From the NCBI RefSeq assembly GCF_024171885.1, contig NZ_JAMTCP010000034.1, positions 1 to 64,000 of the forward strand: a stretch of 64,000 nucleotides of DNA, read 5' to 3'. Source of the DNA: Streptoalloteichus tenebrarius. GTDB taxonomy: Bacteria; Actinomycetota; Actinomycetes; Mycobacteriales; Pseudonocardiaceae. The position numbers and the translations under genes are program-made. Numbering within the stretch: the first letter of the stretch is position 1; each line of letters starts with the position of its first letter. Below, in pieces: positions 1-7,943 of this stretch. The notes beneath the pieces were generated by a model that worked only from the letters and a program-made list of their open reading frames with translations, had not been told where the DNA came from and did not search any database.

Positions 1-1
1 C

Positions 2-91
2 GGGTTCGTGCACAAGGTCCTCATCGAGGCCGGAGTCCAGCTCCGCGGACGCGGTGGCGCCAGGCGAAGGACTACCCGCAGGCGACGATGA
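2..91 (+). CDS. C-terminal end of a small helix-turn-helix protein (5' end outside window)
   Basis: The reading frame enters from the left edge and ends at TGA 89-91. The visible tail contains GFVHKVLIEAGVQLRGRGG followed by an Arg/Thr-rich end. This resembles the C terminus of the short (about 70 residue) actinobacterial helix-turn-helix proteins whose last helix reads roughly YGFVHRxLxEAGVxLRGRGGA. In that family the segment is the recognition helix plus a basic tail. Only 29 codons are visible, so the assignment rests on this motif alone. A hairpin at 341-374 is the nearest candidate terminator. Confidence 0.55.
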   Translation, partial: GFVHKVLIEAGVQLRGRGGARRRTTRRRR

Positions 92-340
92 CACCGGTGT
101 CCGTCAAGGCGCCCGGGGATCGGTTGGCTCCCCGGCTGGTCGTGGCGACCGGCCCGACCTTGTGGACACCGCTTTCTCCGATCGGCCTGTGATCCGCGTG
201 CGCGGATGGAGAGGAGGCGCCTCACGACACTGCGTCTGGCCACCACCGCGAGACCGCGAGCCGCACAGCACACCATGTGGTGGCCACGGTCGTCGCATTC
301 TCGCCCCACGAGAAAACGACGACTTTCCTTCATGTTGTGC

Positions 341-374
341 CGTTACCCGTCAGGTCCGGGCCTGGCGGGTAACG
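341..374 (+). terminator. hairpin terminator
   Basis: Arms 341-354 (CGTTACCCGTCAGG) and 361-374 pair over 14 bp with one G-T wobble around a 6-base loop, and a pyrimidine-rich stretch (TTTCCCTTT) follows at about 380. It sits in the roughly 390-base non-coding gap between the partial HTH gene and the phosphatase. I see nothing else convincing in that gap. Confidence 0.5.
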
Positions 375-482
375 GCACGTTTCCCTTTACCGCCACTCGC
401 CGCCACTCGGAAGACGGATTGTTCACCTTGGCAGGTCGCGAGATTCTCGCCTCAGTCACCAGGTCCGGTAGAAAGCGTGAAC

Positions 483-1196
483 ATGACCGAGGATTTCGCC
501 CCCGCCGTCGGCTGCGCCAGCGAGAAGGGCCCGAACCGGCCCCGCAACGCGGACGCCCACGCGCACCAGACCCACAAGGACCACCTCGCCGCCGTGGTGG
601 TGGACGGAACCGGGTCCACACCGGAGATCGCCGAACTCGCCCAACAAGCCGCCACGACCGCTGCCCTCACGGCCGCCGCACGGACGCCGTTGGAGGGGAT
701 CGTCATGGCGGCACAGCTCGGTGGCGAGCCTGACTTCTGCGCCACTCCGCCGTCCGGCGCGATCGTGGTGGCCAAGGCGTGGTCCCGTCGTGGCTGGGTG
801 ATCGCGTGGGCTGGCGACTGCGCCGCATACGGGATCGGCGGGTCGGGCAGGGTCGCGCGGCTGACCACTCCGCACACCGAGGGACAGCGCATGAGGGACC
901 GGGGAGAACCCGAGGAGGCCGCGCGAAAGTACGACAACGTCATCTACAACTCCATTTTCAGAAGCGTTCACGAGGGCATTCCCGTTGTCGAGACGGCGGC
1001 GCCGCACGTGCTGCTGGCCTCCGACGGCCTGCGCCTGTCCGAGGACGAGATCGCCGAGATCTGGGGGCAGCACCAGACCGACCTGACCACCTGCGCCGAA
1101 CAACTCCTGAAGGCCGCACGTGAGTGCAGTCAGGACGACATCACCGTCCTCATCGCCGAACACCCGTACCCGACGACGAGGACCGGGAGGGGCTGA
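483..1196 (+). CDS. PP2C-like serine/threonine phosphatase
   Basis: This is a 237-residue cytosolic protein with PP2C-like signature pieces in order. They are a RNADAH segment near residue 22 (the RxxNED-like metal motif), AVVVDGTG (metal-binding Asp-Gly), AWAGDC near residue 100 (GD motif), LLASDGL and the C-terminal SQDDITVLI. PP2C enzymes remove phosphate from Ser/Thr using two metal ions, and small forms often counter protein kinases or anti-sigma factors in actinomycetes. The open frame extends upstream to position 54, but ATG 483 follows GAAAG with good spacing and gives a family-like length. A tiny Lys/Pro-rich ORF starts 2 bases after its stop. Partner and target are unknown. Confidence 0.72.
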   Translation: MTEDFAPAVGCASEKGPNRPRNADAHAHQTHKDHLAAVVVDGTGSTPEIAELAQQAATTAALTAAARTPLEGIVMAAQLGGEPDFCATPPSGAIVVAKAWSRRGWVIAWAGDCAAYGIGGSGRVARLTTPHTEGQRMRDRGEPEEAARKYDNVIYNSIFRSVHEGIPVVETAAPHVLLASDGLRLSEDEIAEIWGQHQTDLTTCAEQLLKAARECSQDDITVLIAEHPYPTTRTGRG

Positions 1197-1198
1197 CC

Positions 1199-1300
1199 AT
1201 GGACGACCCGAAGAACCCTCCGGCCGACGAGTCGCCGACGGCCGAGATTCCGAAGAACCCGAAGATCCCGAAGATCCCGAAAGACGACAACGAGGAGTGA
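1199..1300 (+). CDS. 33-residue acidic/Lys-Pro repeat mini-protein
   Basis: ATG 1199 lies two bases after the phosphatase stop codon, so translation could be coupled. The predicted peptide is 33 residues long and has no hydrophobic core. Its second half repeats IPKxPK units (IPKNPKIPKIPKDD) and both ends are acidic. I do not recognise a family. It may be a disordered tail-like partner or target of the phosphatase, or a spurious ORF. The supporting evidence is the tight spacing and the repeat structure. Confidence 0.35.
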   Translation: MDDPKNPPADESPTAEIPKNPKIPKIPKDDNEE

Positions 1301-1374
1301 GCGAAGAGGCCTCGGCACCGTGGAATCACCCTGGTGTCGGGGCCCCTCCGCGACGGGGACGTGAGCGCTGGTGG

Positions 1375-1818
1375 TCAGGGGGCGAGGCCCTCGACGAGGC
1401 CGGTCGCGAGCAGCACGACCCCGACCGAGCCGACGAGAGCGACCAGCGTGGCGGCGCGGGACCACGCGGAGCGGCCCTTCGCCTGCGTGATCCCGTGGAC
1501 GGCGGTGGCGATCATGACCACCGTGAACAGCAGGAGCTTCGCGGCGAGAACGCGGTTGTAGCCGGGCTCCCACAGCGAACCCCAGGTCACGCCGTGCCGG
1601 GCGGCGAGCAGGACCCCGGTGATCACCTGGATCGGTAGGAACACCGCCATGGTGATGACCGCGAAGCGCCGCCCCACGGCCCGCAGCAGCTCCGTCCGCC
1701 CCTCGGCGGCGAGCGCCCGACGCGCCGGGGGAAGCACCACCAGCGTGAGGGTCAACTGCCCGCCGACCCACAGGGCCGCGCCGAGCACGTGCAGGAACCG
1801 GATCACAGCCCAGGTCAT
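1375..1818 (-). CDS. CopD-like/DUF2269-type integral membrane protein
   Basis: This 147-residue protein has four predicted membrane helices: about 5-28, 50-75, 90-112 and 122-143. The first carries FLHVLGAALWVGG, the pattern of CopD-like copper-resistance and related heme/copper-associated membrane proteins, where the conserved His lies in the helix. A role in copper handling or a membrane redox function is likely by family. The start codon (minus strand, 1818) overlaps by four bases the stop of a decayed nitrite-reductase-like gene. The two were therefore probably once one operon, which supports a copper link. Confidence 0.7.
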   Translation of the reverse strand: MTWAVIRFLHVLGAALWVGGQLTLTLVVLPPARRALAAEGRTELLRAVGRRFAVITMAVFLPIQVITGVLLAARHGVTWGSLWEPGYNRVLAAKLLLFTVVMIATAVHGITQAKGRSAWSRAATLVALVGSVGVVLLATGLVEGLAP

Positions 1819-2036
1819 GGCCGCTCCCTGACCTCGACGACGCCGTGGGCGCGGCGTTTGGCGTGTCGCATGTCGTGGTCCACGAAGGGATATCGTCCCG
1901 CCTCCGGGAACACGGTCTCGACGAAGCCGCCCTCGGCCGGGGCCAGGCTGAACACCCGGAAGCGCGGGGACAACGCCTTTCGGCTCGCCCTCAGCAGGTG
2001 CGCGGCGTACGCCACCGCCAGCGGTCGGAGGTCCAC
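1815..2036 (-). pseudogene. C-terminal remnant of a copper nitrite reductase/multicopper oxidase
   Basis: The minus-strand frame encodes about 45 residues (FSLAPAEGGFVETVFPEAG and then YPFVDHDMRHAKRRAHG). These match the last cupredoxin strand region of NirK-type copper nitrite reductases, which typically ends LAPAxGGFVExxFPExGxYPFVDHxMxHAExGAHG. The upstream 300-plus residues needed for both cupredoxin domains and the type-1 copper site are absent. Reading upstream in frame gives unrelated sequence. The fragment overlaps the CopD-like gene by four bases, as an intact operon would. I call it a decayed gene. Confidence 0.65.
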
Positions 2037-2314
2037 GGCATCTGAGGGAACACGTCCGGACGCCCGCTCCGACAGGGACGTTGGTCCCCTCGGGTGAGGA
2101 CGCTCAGCCTTGCTGGTCCGCGAGCCACCTGGGCGTCGTGCGCCGTGAGTCCACCCAGGTCCAGTCCACCCAGGTCCGCGGATTCACCGGGTCACCCGGA
2201 CCGGTGGGGCCGCAAGGCCCCGGCCGCAGAGGCCGAAGTGCTCTGACGCCCGCGCGCGGGCGCGCGCACGGTGAGAGTGCCCGCCACCAGCCGAACGAGG
2301 AGGACGTGGACGTC

Positions 2315-2803
2315 ATGTGCGAGTACTGCGGTTGTCAGGCGATCACCGCGATCGGCGACCTGACCCGCGAACACGACGAGGTCGTGGCCCTGATCAGCCG
2401 CATCCGCACCCGGCTCGCCGAGGACGACCGCGACGCGGCCGCCGCCCTGGTCCGGCAGGTGAACGCGATCCTGGGTCCGCACACCACCGTCGAGGAGGAG
2501 GGCCTGTTTCCCGCCATGGCGGAGGACTTCCCCGAGCACGTGGCCGACCTGGTGGACGACCACCGCACGATCCACGCCGTCCTCGCCGAGGCGGAGGGCG
2601 CGACACCCGCCGACCCCGACTGGCCGGACCGGCTCCTCACCGCGTTGGACCGGCTGCGGGAACACATCCTGGCGGAGCAGGACGGGTTGTTCCCCGCCGC
2701 GCTGGCCACCCTCAACGCCGACCAGTGGGAGCGCGTGGACGCGGTGCGGGCGCGGGTCGGCCAGGGCTGGCCGCTCGTCGGGTCCGGGCAGGACCACCGG
2801 TGA
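2315..2803 (+). CDS. hemerythrin-domain protein with N-terminal cysteine motif
   Basis: This is a 162-residue protein. It begins MCEYCGCQAI, a C-x2-C-x-C cluster seen at the N terminus of many actinobacterial hemerythrin-like proteins. A four-helix hemerythrin fold follows, with metal-ligand-type residues in REHDEV, HTTVEEEGLFP, DDHRTIH and HILAEQDGLFP. Such proteins bind a di-iron centre and sense or bind O2, NO or H2O2. ATG 2315 is chosen over an in-frame GTG 2306 because a GAGGAGG ribosome site lies about ten bases before it. The stop overlaps the GTG of the next gene (GTGA), so the two are translationally coupled. Confidence 0.85.
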   Translation: MCEYCGCQAITAIGDLTREHDEVVALISRIRTRLAEDDRDAAAALVRQVNAILGPHTTVEEEGLFPAMAEDFPEHVADLVDDHRTIHAVLAEAEGATPADPDWPDRLLTALDRLREHILAEQDGLFPAALATLNADQWERVDAVRARVGQGWPLVGSGQDHR

Positions 2804-3972
2804 GCCACGCCGTCCGCCGGTTCCGGCACGACGTGGCCGACCGCCCGTTCCTGGTGATCTGGGAGGCGCCCAGGGCGTGCCCGCTGGTCTGCCGGCACTG
2901 CCGGGCGACCGCCGTGGCCCACCGGGACCCGGCGGAGCTGGACACCGCCGCCGCTGTCGAGCTGATGCGTCAGGTGGCGACCTTCGGCCGACCCGCCCCG
3001 CTGTTCGTCATCACCGGTGGGGACCCGTTCCAGCGCCCCGACCTGACGACCCTCGTCCGGCGCGGGACCGAGCTGGGGCTGCGGGTGGCGGTCTCCCCCT
3101 CCGGCACGCCCACCCTCACCCGCGACAACCTCGCCGCCGTCCACGAGGCCGGCGCGACCGCCGTGTCGTTGAGCCTGGACGGGGCGACCAGGGCCAGCCA
3201 CGACGGATTCCGCGGCGTGCCCGGCGTGTTCGACCTGACGCTCGACGCCTGGCGCGCGTGCCAGGAGTTGGGGCTGAAGGTCCAGATCAACACCAGCGTC
3301 ACCGCCACCAACCTCACCGAGCTGGCGGACCTCGCGGCGCTGGTGCACGCGCGGGGCGCGCAGTTGTGGAGCCTGTTCGTGCTCGTCCCCACCGGGCGCG
3401 GGCGCGCCATGGCCCGGCTGTCCGCGCCCGAGGTCGAGGACGTGCTGCACTTCGCCCACGACGTCGGCGCCCTCCTGCCGACCAAGACCACCGAGGCTCC
3501 GCACTTCCGGCGGGTGGCGATCCAACGCGCGGCCATGGCCGAGGGCCGCGACCCGGAGGTTGACCTGGGCCTCGGGCCGTTGTACCGCTTGCTGCGGGAC
3601 CGGATGGAGACGCTCGGGCTCACGGCCTCGCGCCGCGTGCGCCGGCCGCCCCTGGACGTCAACGCCGGACGGGGGTTCGTGTTCGTCTCCCACACCGGTG
3701 AGGTGCATCCCAGCGGGTTCCTGCCCCTCTCGGCGGGCAACGTCCGGCAGCGCGCCCTGCCGGACATCTACCGGTACTCACCGCTCTTCCAGCGGCTCCG
3801 TGATCCGGACGCGCTGACCGGACGGTGTGGACGGTGCGAGTTCCGGACGCTGTGCGGCGGCTCGCGGTCCCGGGCCTACGCCCTCACCGGTGATCCGTTG
3901 GCCGAGGAGCCCTGGTGTGTCTACCGTCCCGGCGGCTTCCGGCGTCCCGTCGGCTCCACGGTGACCCCATAG
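2800..3972 (+). CDS. radical SAM/SPASM protein, TIGR04053-like (heme-associated)
   Basis: This 390-residue protein starts at the GTG that overlaps the hemerythrin stop. Cys27, Cys31 and Cys34 form the CxxxCxxC site for the 4Fe-4S/SAM cluster (ACPLVCRHCRA), and TGGDPF is the glycine-rich SAM loop. The C terminus has a SPASM-type cysteine set (GRCGRCEFRTLCGGS and a later EPWCVY) that would hold an auxiliary cluster. Overall layout resembles the TIGR04053 family, relatives of the heme-modifying NirJ/AhbD enzymes. A porphyrinogen oxidase gene follows, so a tetrapyrrole substrate is plausible, but the reaction is not shown by sequence. Confidence 0.8.
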   Translation: MSHAVRRFRHDVADRPFLVIWEAPRACPLVCRHCRATAVAHRDPAELDTAAAVELMRQVATFGRPAPLFVITGGDPFQRPDLTTLVRRGTELGLRVAVSPSGTPTLTRDNLAAVHEAGATAVSLSLDGATRASHDGFRGVPGVFDLTLDAWRACQELGLKVQINTSVTATNLTELADLAALVHARGAQLWSLFVLVPTGRGRAMARLSAPEVEDVLHFAHDVGALLPTKTTEAPHFRRVAIQRAAMAEGRDPEVDLGLGPLYRLLRDRMETLGLTASRRVRRPPLDVNAGRGFVFVSHTGEVHPSGFLPLSAGNVRQRALPDIYRYSPLFQRLRDPDALTGRCGRCEFRTLCGGSRSRAYALTGDPLAEEPWCVYRPGGFRRPVGSTVTP

Positions 3973-4138
3973 TCCATTGTGGACTAATCAGCACAGTGGC
4001 CACCCGATCTCCGGGACCAAGGGCTCTGGGAAGAGCCGGGAGGGCGGTCGAAGCTGGGGATCGTGCCGAACGTCGGTGTTCCGGGTCTCCACGCCCAGCA
4101 GATCCGGACACCCGCGCCCTGATGATGAGGAGGTCGCA

Positions 4139-5536
4139 GTGCTGCCAGGTTCGCGAGTCGTCGTGATCGGCGGCGGTGTCAGCGGTCTGGCGACCGCGTA
4201 CTTCCTGCGCTCCGGCGGCGAACCTGCCCCTGAGGTGTGCCTGGTCGAGGAGTCACCTCGGCTGGGCGGCAAGGTGCGCACCCGCGTCCTGTCCGGGCTG
4301 CCGGTCGACACCGGGCCGGACACGCTGGTGGTCCGCGATCCTTCGGTCCGCGCCCTGCTCGACGAGTTGGACCTGCGGTCCCGGCTCGTGCCGCCCGCCG
4401 CGCGCGGGGCCTACCTGTGGTCCCGGGGGCGGTTGCGTCCCCTGCCCGACGGGATGGAGCTGGGTGTGCCGGGTCGGCTGTGGCCGCTGCTGCGCTCACG
4501 CGTGCTCTCCCCCACGGGTCTCCTGCGCGCGGGCCTCGGCCTGCTGCGCACCCGGAACACCGTGGCCGACACCGAACCCTCGGTCGGCGAGGTCGTCCGG
4601 TCGATCTTCGGCCCGGAGGTCCTGGACCGGCTCGTCGCGCCCCTGATGGCCGGACGGTTCGCCGGTTCTCCCGACATGCTCAGCGCACGTCTCGTGGCAC
4701 CACAGTTGCTCGACCTCCTCCGCCCAGGTCAACCGGCATACCCGCGGCTGCGAGCACTGCGGGGCGCCAGCGGCGGGACCACCACCCCTTCCACGATGAC
4801 GCTGCCCGGAGGGCTGGAGGACCTGGTCGAGGCGATGCGACAACGCCTCGATGACTGCGACCTCCGCACCGGGGTGGGCGCGGTCTCGCTGACGCGGCAC
4901 GTCGACCGGTACGTCGTCACGCTGGCCGACGGCACCAGTGTGGACGCGGACGCGGTCGTGCTCGCCACGCCCGCCTTCGTGTCCGCCGACCTGCTCCACG
5001 CGCTGTCCCCCGCCGCCGCGAACGACCTGCGGGAGATCCGCTACGCCAGCACGACCACCGTCACGCTGGCCTATCCCGGCCACGCCCTGCGCCGACCGCT
5101 GGACGCGACCGGCTTCCTGGTCCCGCCCAGCGAGAACCGGTTGGTCACCGCGTGTACGTGGTCCTCGGCGAAGTGGCCGCACCTGTCCGGTCCCGACCTC
5201 GTCCTCCTCCGGTGCTCCCTCGGCAACGTCGGCTGGTGCTCCACTGTGGACGACGAGACTGTCGTGCGGCACGCGCACTCGGAGCTGGCCGAGGCCATGG
5301 GCATCACCCAGCCGCCGACCGAGTTCGTCGTGTCACGCTGGCCCCGGGCGCTCCCCGAGTACACGCTCGGCCACGGCGACCGGCTGCGCCGCGTCGCCCA
5401 CGCCCTGCGCGACCTACCGGGCGTGTTCCTGACCGGGGCCGCGTGTGGCGGGGCGGGACTGGCCCAGTGCCTGTCCCACGCGCGGCGCACCGCCGACACA
5501 CTCCGAGCCACGCTGCCCGTACCGGTTTCATCCTGA
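4139..5536 (+). CDS. hemY: HemY-type coproporphyrinogen III/protoporphyrinogen oxidase
   Basis: This 465-residue FAD enzyme opens with the dinucleotide-binding motif VVVIGGGVSGLATAY and the family segment ESPRLGGKVRT. It ends with LTGAACGGAGLAQCLSHAR, the second FAD-contacting region. In actinobacteria the family (HemY/CgoX) oxidises coproporphyrinogen III to coproporphyrin III in heme synthesis. GTG 4139 is preferred because GAGGAGG stands six bases before it. The longer open frame from 3977 has no such signal. A 166-base gap separates it from the radical-SAM gene, enough for its own promoter, but the shared heme theme suggests a functional cluster. Confidence 0.85.
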   Translation: MLPGSRVVVIGGGVSGLATAYFLRSGGEPAPEVCLVEESPRLGGKVRTRVLSGLPVDTGPDTLVVRDPSVRALLDELDLRSRLVPPAARGAYLWSRGRLRPLPDGMELGVPGRLWPLLRSRVLSPTGLLRAGLGLLRTRNTVADTEPSVGEVVRSIFGPEVLDRLVAPLMAGRFAGSPDMLSARLVAPQLLDLLRPGQPAYPRLRALRGASGGTTTPSTMTLPGGLEDLVEAMRQRLDDCDLRTGVGAVSLTRHVDRYVVTLADGTSVDADAVVLATPAFVSADLLHALSPAAANDLREIRYASTTTVTLAYPGHALRRPLDATGFLVPPSENRLVTACTWSSAKWPHLSGPDLVLLRCSLGNVGWCSTVDDETVVRHAHSELAEAMGITQPPTEFVVSRWPRALPEYTLGHGDRLRRVAHALRDLPGVFLTGAACGGAGLAQCLSHARRTADTLRATLPVPVSS

Positions 5537-5747
5537 CACCAGGCCCCTGAGGTTGAGCAGGCCACCAGACCCGTCGTGCCTGCCCGGCGGCATCGAGAGC
5601 CCGCGCCGGCGCCACCGCCTGCCGCCGCTGGAACAGCAGCGACAGGCGGCCCGGGCGCGCCTCCACCCCGCGTGTTTCCCCGCCCTGTCACATCGGTTGG
5701 ATCTCATTCGTCATCCCTGCGAGGGAGGATGACGGAGAAACGCGACA

Positions 5748-6150
5748 GTGGACGAGCACGAGTCCCTCGCCCCACGGTTCGAGACACACCGCGACCACCT
5801 GCGTGCGGCCGCCTACCGCATGCTCGGATCACTGACCGAGGCGGACGACGCCGTCCAGGAGGACTGGCTGCGCCTGGCCCGCACCGACACCAGCGAGCTG
5901 ACCAACCCCGCCGGCTGGCTCACCACCGTCGTCAGCCGCATCTGCCTCGACACGCTCCGCTCCCGCAGGACACGACGCGAGGAACCACTCGAAACCCACC
6001 TGCCGGACCCCGTCGTCACCGCCGCCGACCCCGACCACCCATCACCCAGCTCGCCAGCCAGGCCCGGCGCCCCGTCCCCGGACGCCGCCCTGGCCGCACG
6101 ACTGCTTCCTGGCGTCCTGGTCCAGAGTGGAGTCACCAGCGGGATCGACG
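5748..6150 (+). pseudogene. broken ECF sigma factor (SigJ/ECF41-like)
   Basis: The first 85 or so codons encode a good sigma region 2: RAAAYRMLGSLTEADDAVQE and GWLTTVVSRICLDTLRSRR. Region 4 should follow after about 60 more residues. Here only its end survives, as ITQLASQARRPVPG near 6040-6080, and in a different reading frame. A deletion plus frameshift has therefore removed most of the region between. Downstream codons give low-complexity sequence. Intact ECF41 factors have about 290 residues with a C-terminal SnoaL-like domain, which is not recognisable here. The gene is almost certainly non-functional. Confidence 0.7.
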
Positions 6151-6408
6151 CGCCGCCCGCCGCGCCCAACCCCCTTCCGGCATCCGACCACCCTCCGGTG
6201 ATCACGGTCAATCCGTCATCCGTGCCACCGCGCGCTCACCCGACAAGACGATGTGAGGACGTGCCGTTCGTGCCAGGCTCAGCGCACACTCCCGTTGCGG
6301 TGAAGTGCCCGGCACCCGCGTTGGCCGGTGGCGGCGCGTGCCGCCGGCGTTCTCGTCGTCCCGGGTGGTGTCCGACGTTCAGGTCGCGGAGGCGGAGGGA
6401 CTTGCGTC

Positions 6409-7347
6409 GTGAGACATCGCAGGCTCGGCCGGACCGGACTCGCCGTTTCGGCTCTGGGACTGGGAACGACCGCGTTCCGTGGGACCTACCCTCGCCGTGA
6501 TCCGGACGAGGCGTCACGCGCCCTGCGTCTGGGCCTCGACCTGGGGATCACCGTCGTGGACACGGGTCCCTCCTGCGGCGCCGGCGTGGCCGAGGAGATG
6601 ACCGGGAGGGCGTTGCGGGGGCGACGGAACGAGGTCGTCCTGGTCACGAGGGTCGGCTGCCACGCCCACGAGGAGTTCGACCTCTCGCCGCGCCGGATCA
6701 GACAGGAACTCGCCCACAGCCTGCGCCGGCTGGGCACCGACCACGTCGACGTGCTGCTCGCCCACGGCATCGAGTTCGGCGAGCCGGAGCGGGTTCTGGG
6801 GCAGGTCCTCCCGCTGCTGGCCGATCTGCGGCGGGAGGGCCTGGCCCGGGCCGTGGGCGTGTCCGGCCTGGTTCTTCCCGCTCTCACGGCGGCGGTGGAG
6901 ACCGGAGTCGTGGACGTCGTGTTGTCCTACTGCCGTTTCGGCCTGCACGACCAGGCCATGGCCCCGGCCGCCGAGAGGTGGCGGGAGCGGGGCGTCGGGA
7001 TCGTCCTGGGCGGCCCCGTCGCGATGGGTCTGCTCACCGCCGCGGGGCCGCCGCGCTGGCACCCCGCCTCGCCCGGGCTCCGGTCGGCGGCTCGGCACGC
7101 CGCCGCCCTCTGCGCCGAACACGGCGTCGACCTCGCGTTCCTCGCGATGCAGTACGCCCTCACGCACAGCCGGGCGGACTGCGTGCTGACCGGAACCGGC
7201 CGCACCGAGCACCTCCTGGCGAACCTCCGGGCACTGGAGACACCGCTGGACGAGGAGTTGCTCGCCCAGGTGCTCGGGATCTTCGCGGCGGTGCGGGAAC
7301 GCACGTGGCCCTCGGGCGACCCGAGGTGGCGGGAGGAGACCTGGTGA
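6409..7347 (+). CDS. aldo/keto-reductase-fold protein with altered active site
   Basis: This is a 312-residue TIM-barrel protein of the aldo/keto reductase superfamily. It opens RRLGRTGLAVSALGLGT and contains LRRLGTDHVDVLLAHGIEF. GTG 6409 follows GGAGG by about ten bases. The usual catalytic Tyr in DTAxxYG is replaced (VDTGPSCGAG), and the expected Lys in the next strand motif reads VLVTRVG. Two of the four catalytic residues therefore appear changed, while the His region (LLAHG) remains. It may be a binding protein, an enzyme with different chemistry, or a decaying gene. It abuts a pseudogene on the opposite strand. Confidence 0.75.
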   Translation: MRHRRLGRTGLAVSALGLGTTAFRGTYPRRDPDEASRALRLGLDLGITVVDTGPSCGAGVAEEMTGRALRGRRNEVVLVTRVGCHAHEEFDLSPRRIRQELAHSLRRLGTDHVDVLLAHGIEFGEPERVLGQVLPLLADLRREGLARAVGVSGLVLPALTAAVETGVVDVVLSYCRFGLHDQAMAPAAERWRERGVGIVLGGPVAMGLLTAAGPPRWHPASPGLRSAARHAAALCAEHGVDLAFLAMQYALTHSRADCVLTGTGRTEHLLANLRALETPLDEELLAQVLGIFAAVRERTWPSGDPRWREETW

Positions 7348-7377
7348 CGTCCCTCTGGTCGCCGTGTCGGGCGCATG

Positions 7378-7779
7378 GCAACGCCGAGTCGCCGAAGAGC
7401 CTGGGAGATCGGGCTGTCGGAACCCGGGCTCGGTTTCCTTTCCCGGCGGCAGGGTCAGAGGACCGAGGATGGATGTCCCGCCGTCCCACACCTGCGTGGA
7501 CTGGGCGCCCATCCCGCCGCAGTAGTCGGCCTCGACGGAGGCCACGGGCCGATCAGGCAGCGAGCAGTCAGTGATCAGCCAACAGGTGGTCGAACCCGGC
7601 GGGCGCCTCCAGAACCCGGCGAGTTCCGCCGCGCCAGGAACGGTGATCGCGTCCAACGACGCGTCGGTCGTCGGCAGCAGGGATAGGCCCTGCCGGAGGG
7701 GGACGATGCACGCGTGTTCGGTGGAACCGGCCACCGCGCGGAGAACACGCTCGGACGCGATGACCGCTCGCAGGTACAT
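7378..7779 (-). pseudogene. frameshifted remnant of a conserved actinobacterial hypothetical gene
   Basis: The minus strand starts MYLRAVIASERVLRAV and runs through VEADYCGGMGAQSTQVWDG and LGPLTLPPGKE. This pattern is familiar from actinobacterial hypothetical proteins of about 150 residues. Near 7600 one base is missing: the expected FWEAPAGFDHLL appears in another frame. A compensating change follows within about 40 bases. Near 7400 a further shift moves the expected segment DSPISQALRRLGVAM into another frame. The 3' end is cut by the aldo/keto reductase gene. I see at least three lesions. Function of the parent family is unknown. Confidence 0.6.
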
Positions 7780-7943
7780 CCCGTCATCCTCGTATCGCCT
7801 CCGCCGACGGTTGCCCGATGATCAGGTCGGGTTGCCCGCACACGGAGCTGGCCTGGTAACGTCCATGGCCTCAGATCCGCAACCTCCCCGGGATCACCTG
7901 GGGCGGCGCAAGATCTCCACCAGTCATGTCGGAGGGTCTTGCC

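Noticed and set aside
54-482. N-terminal extension of the PP2C-like frame
   Set aside because: No ribosome site, composition unlike protein, and it overlaps the partial HTH gene and a terminator hairpin.
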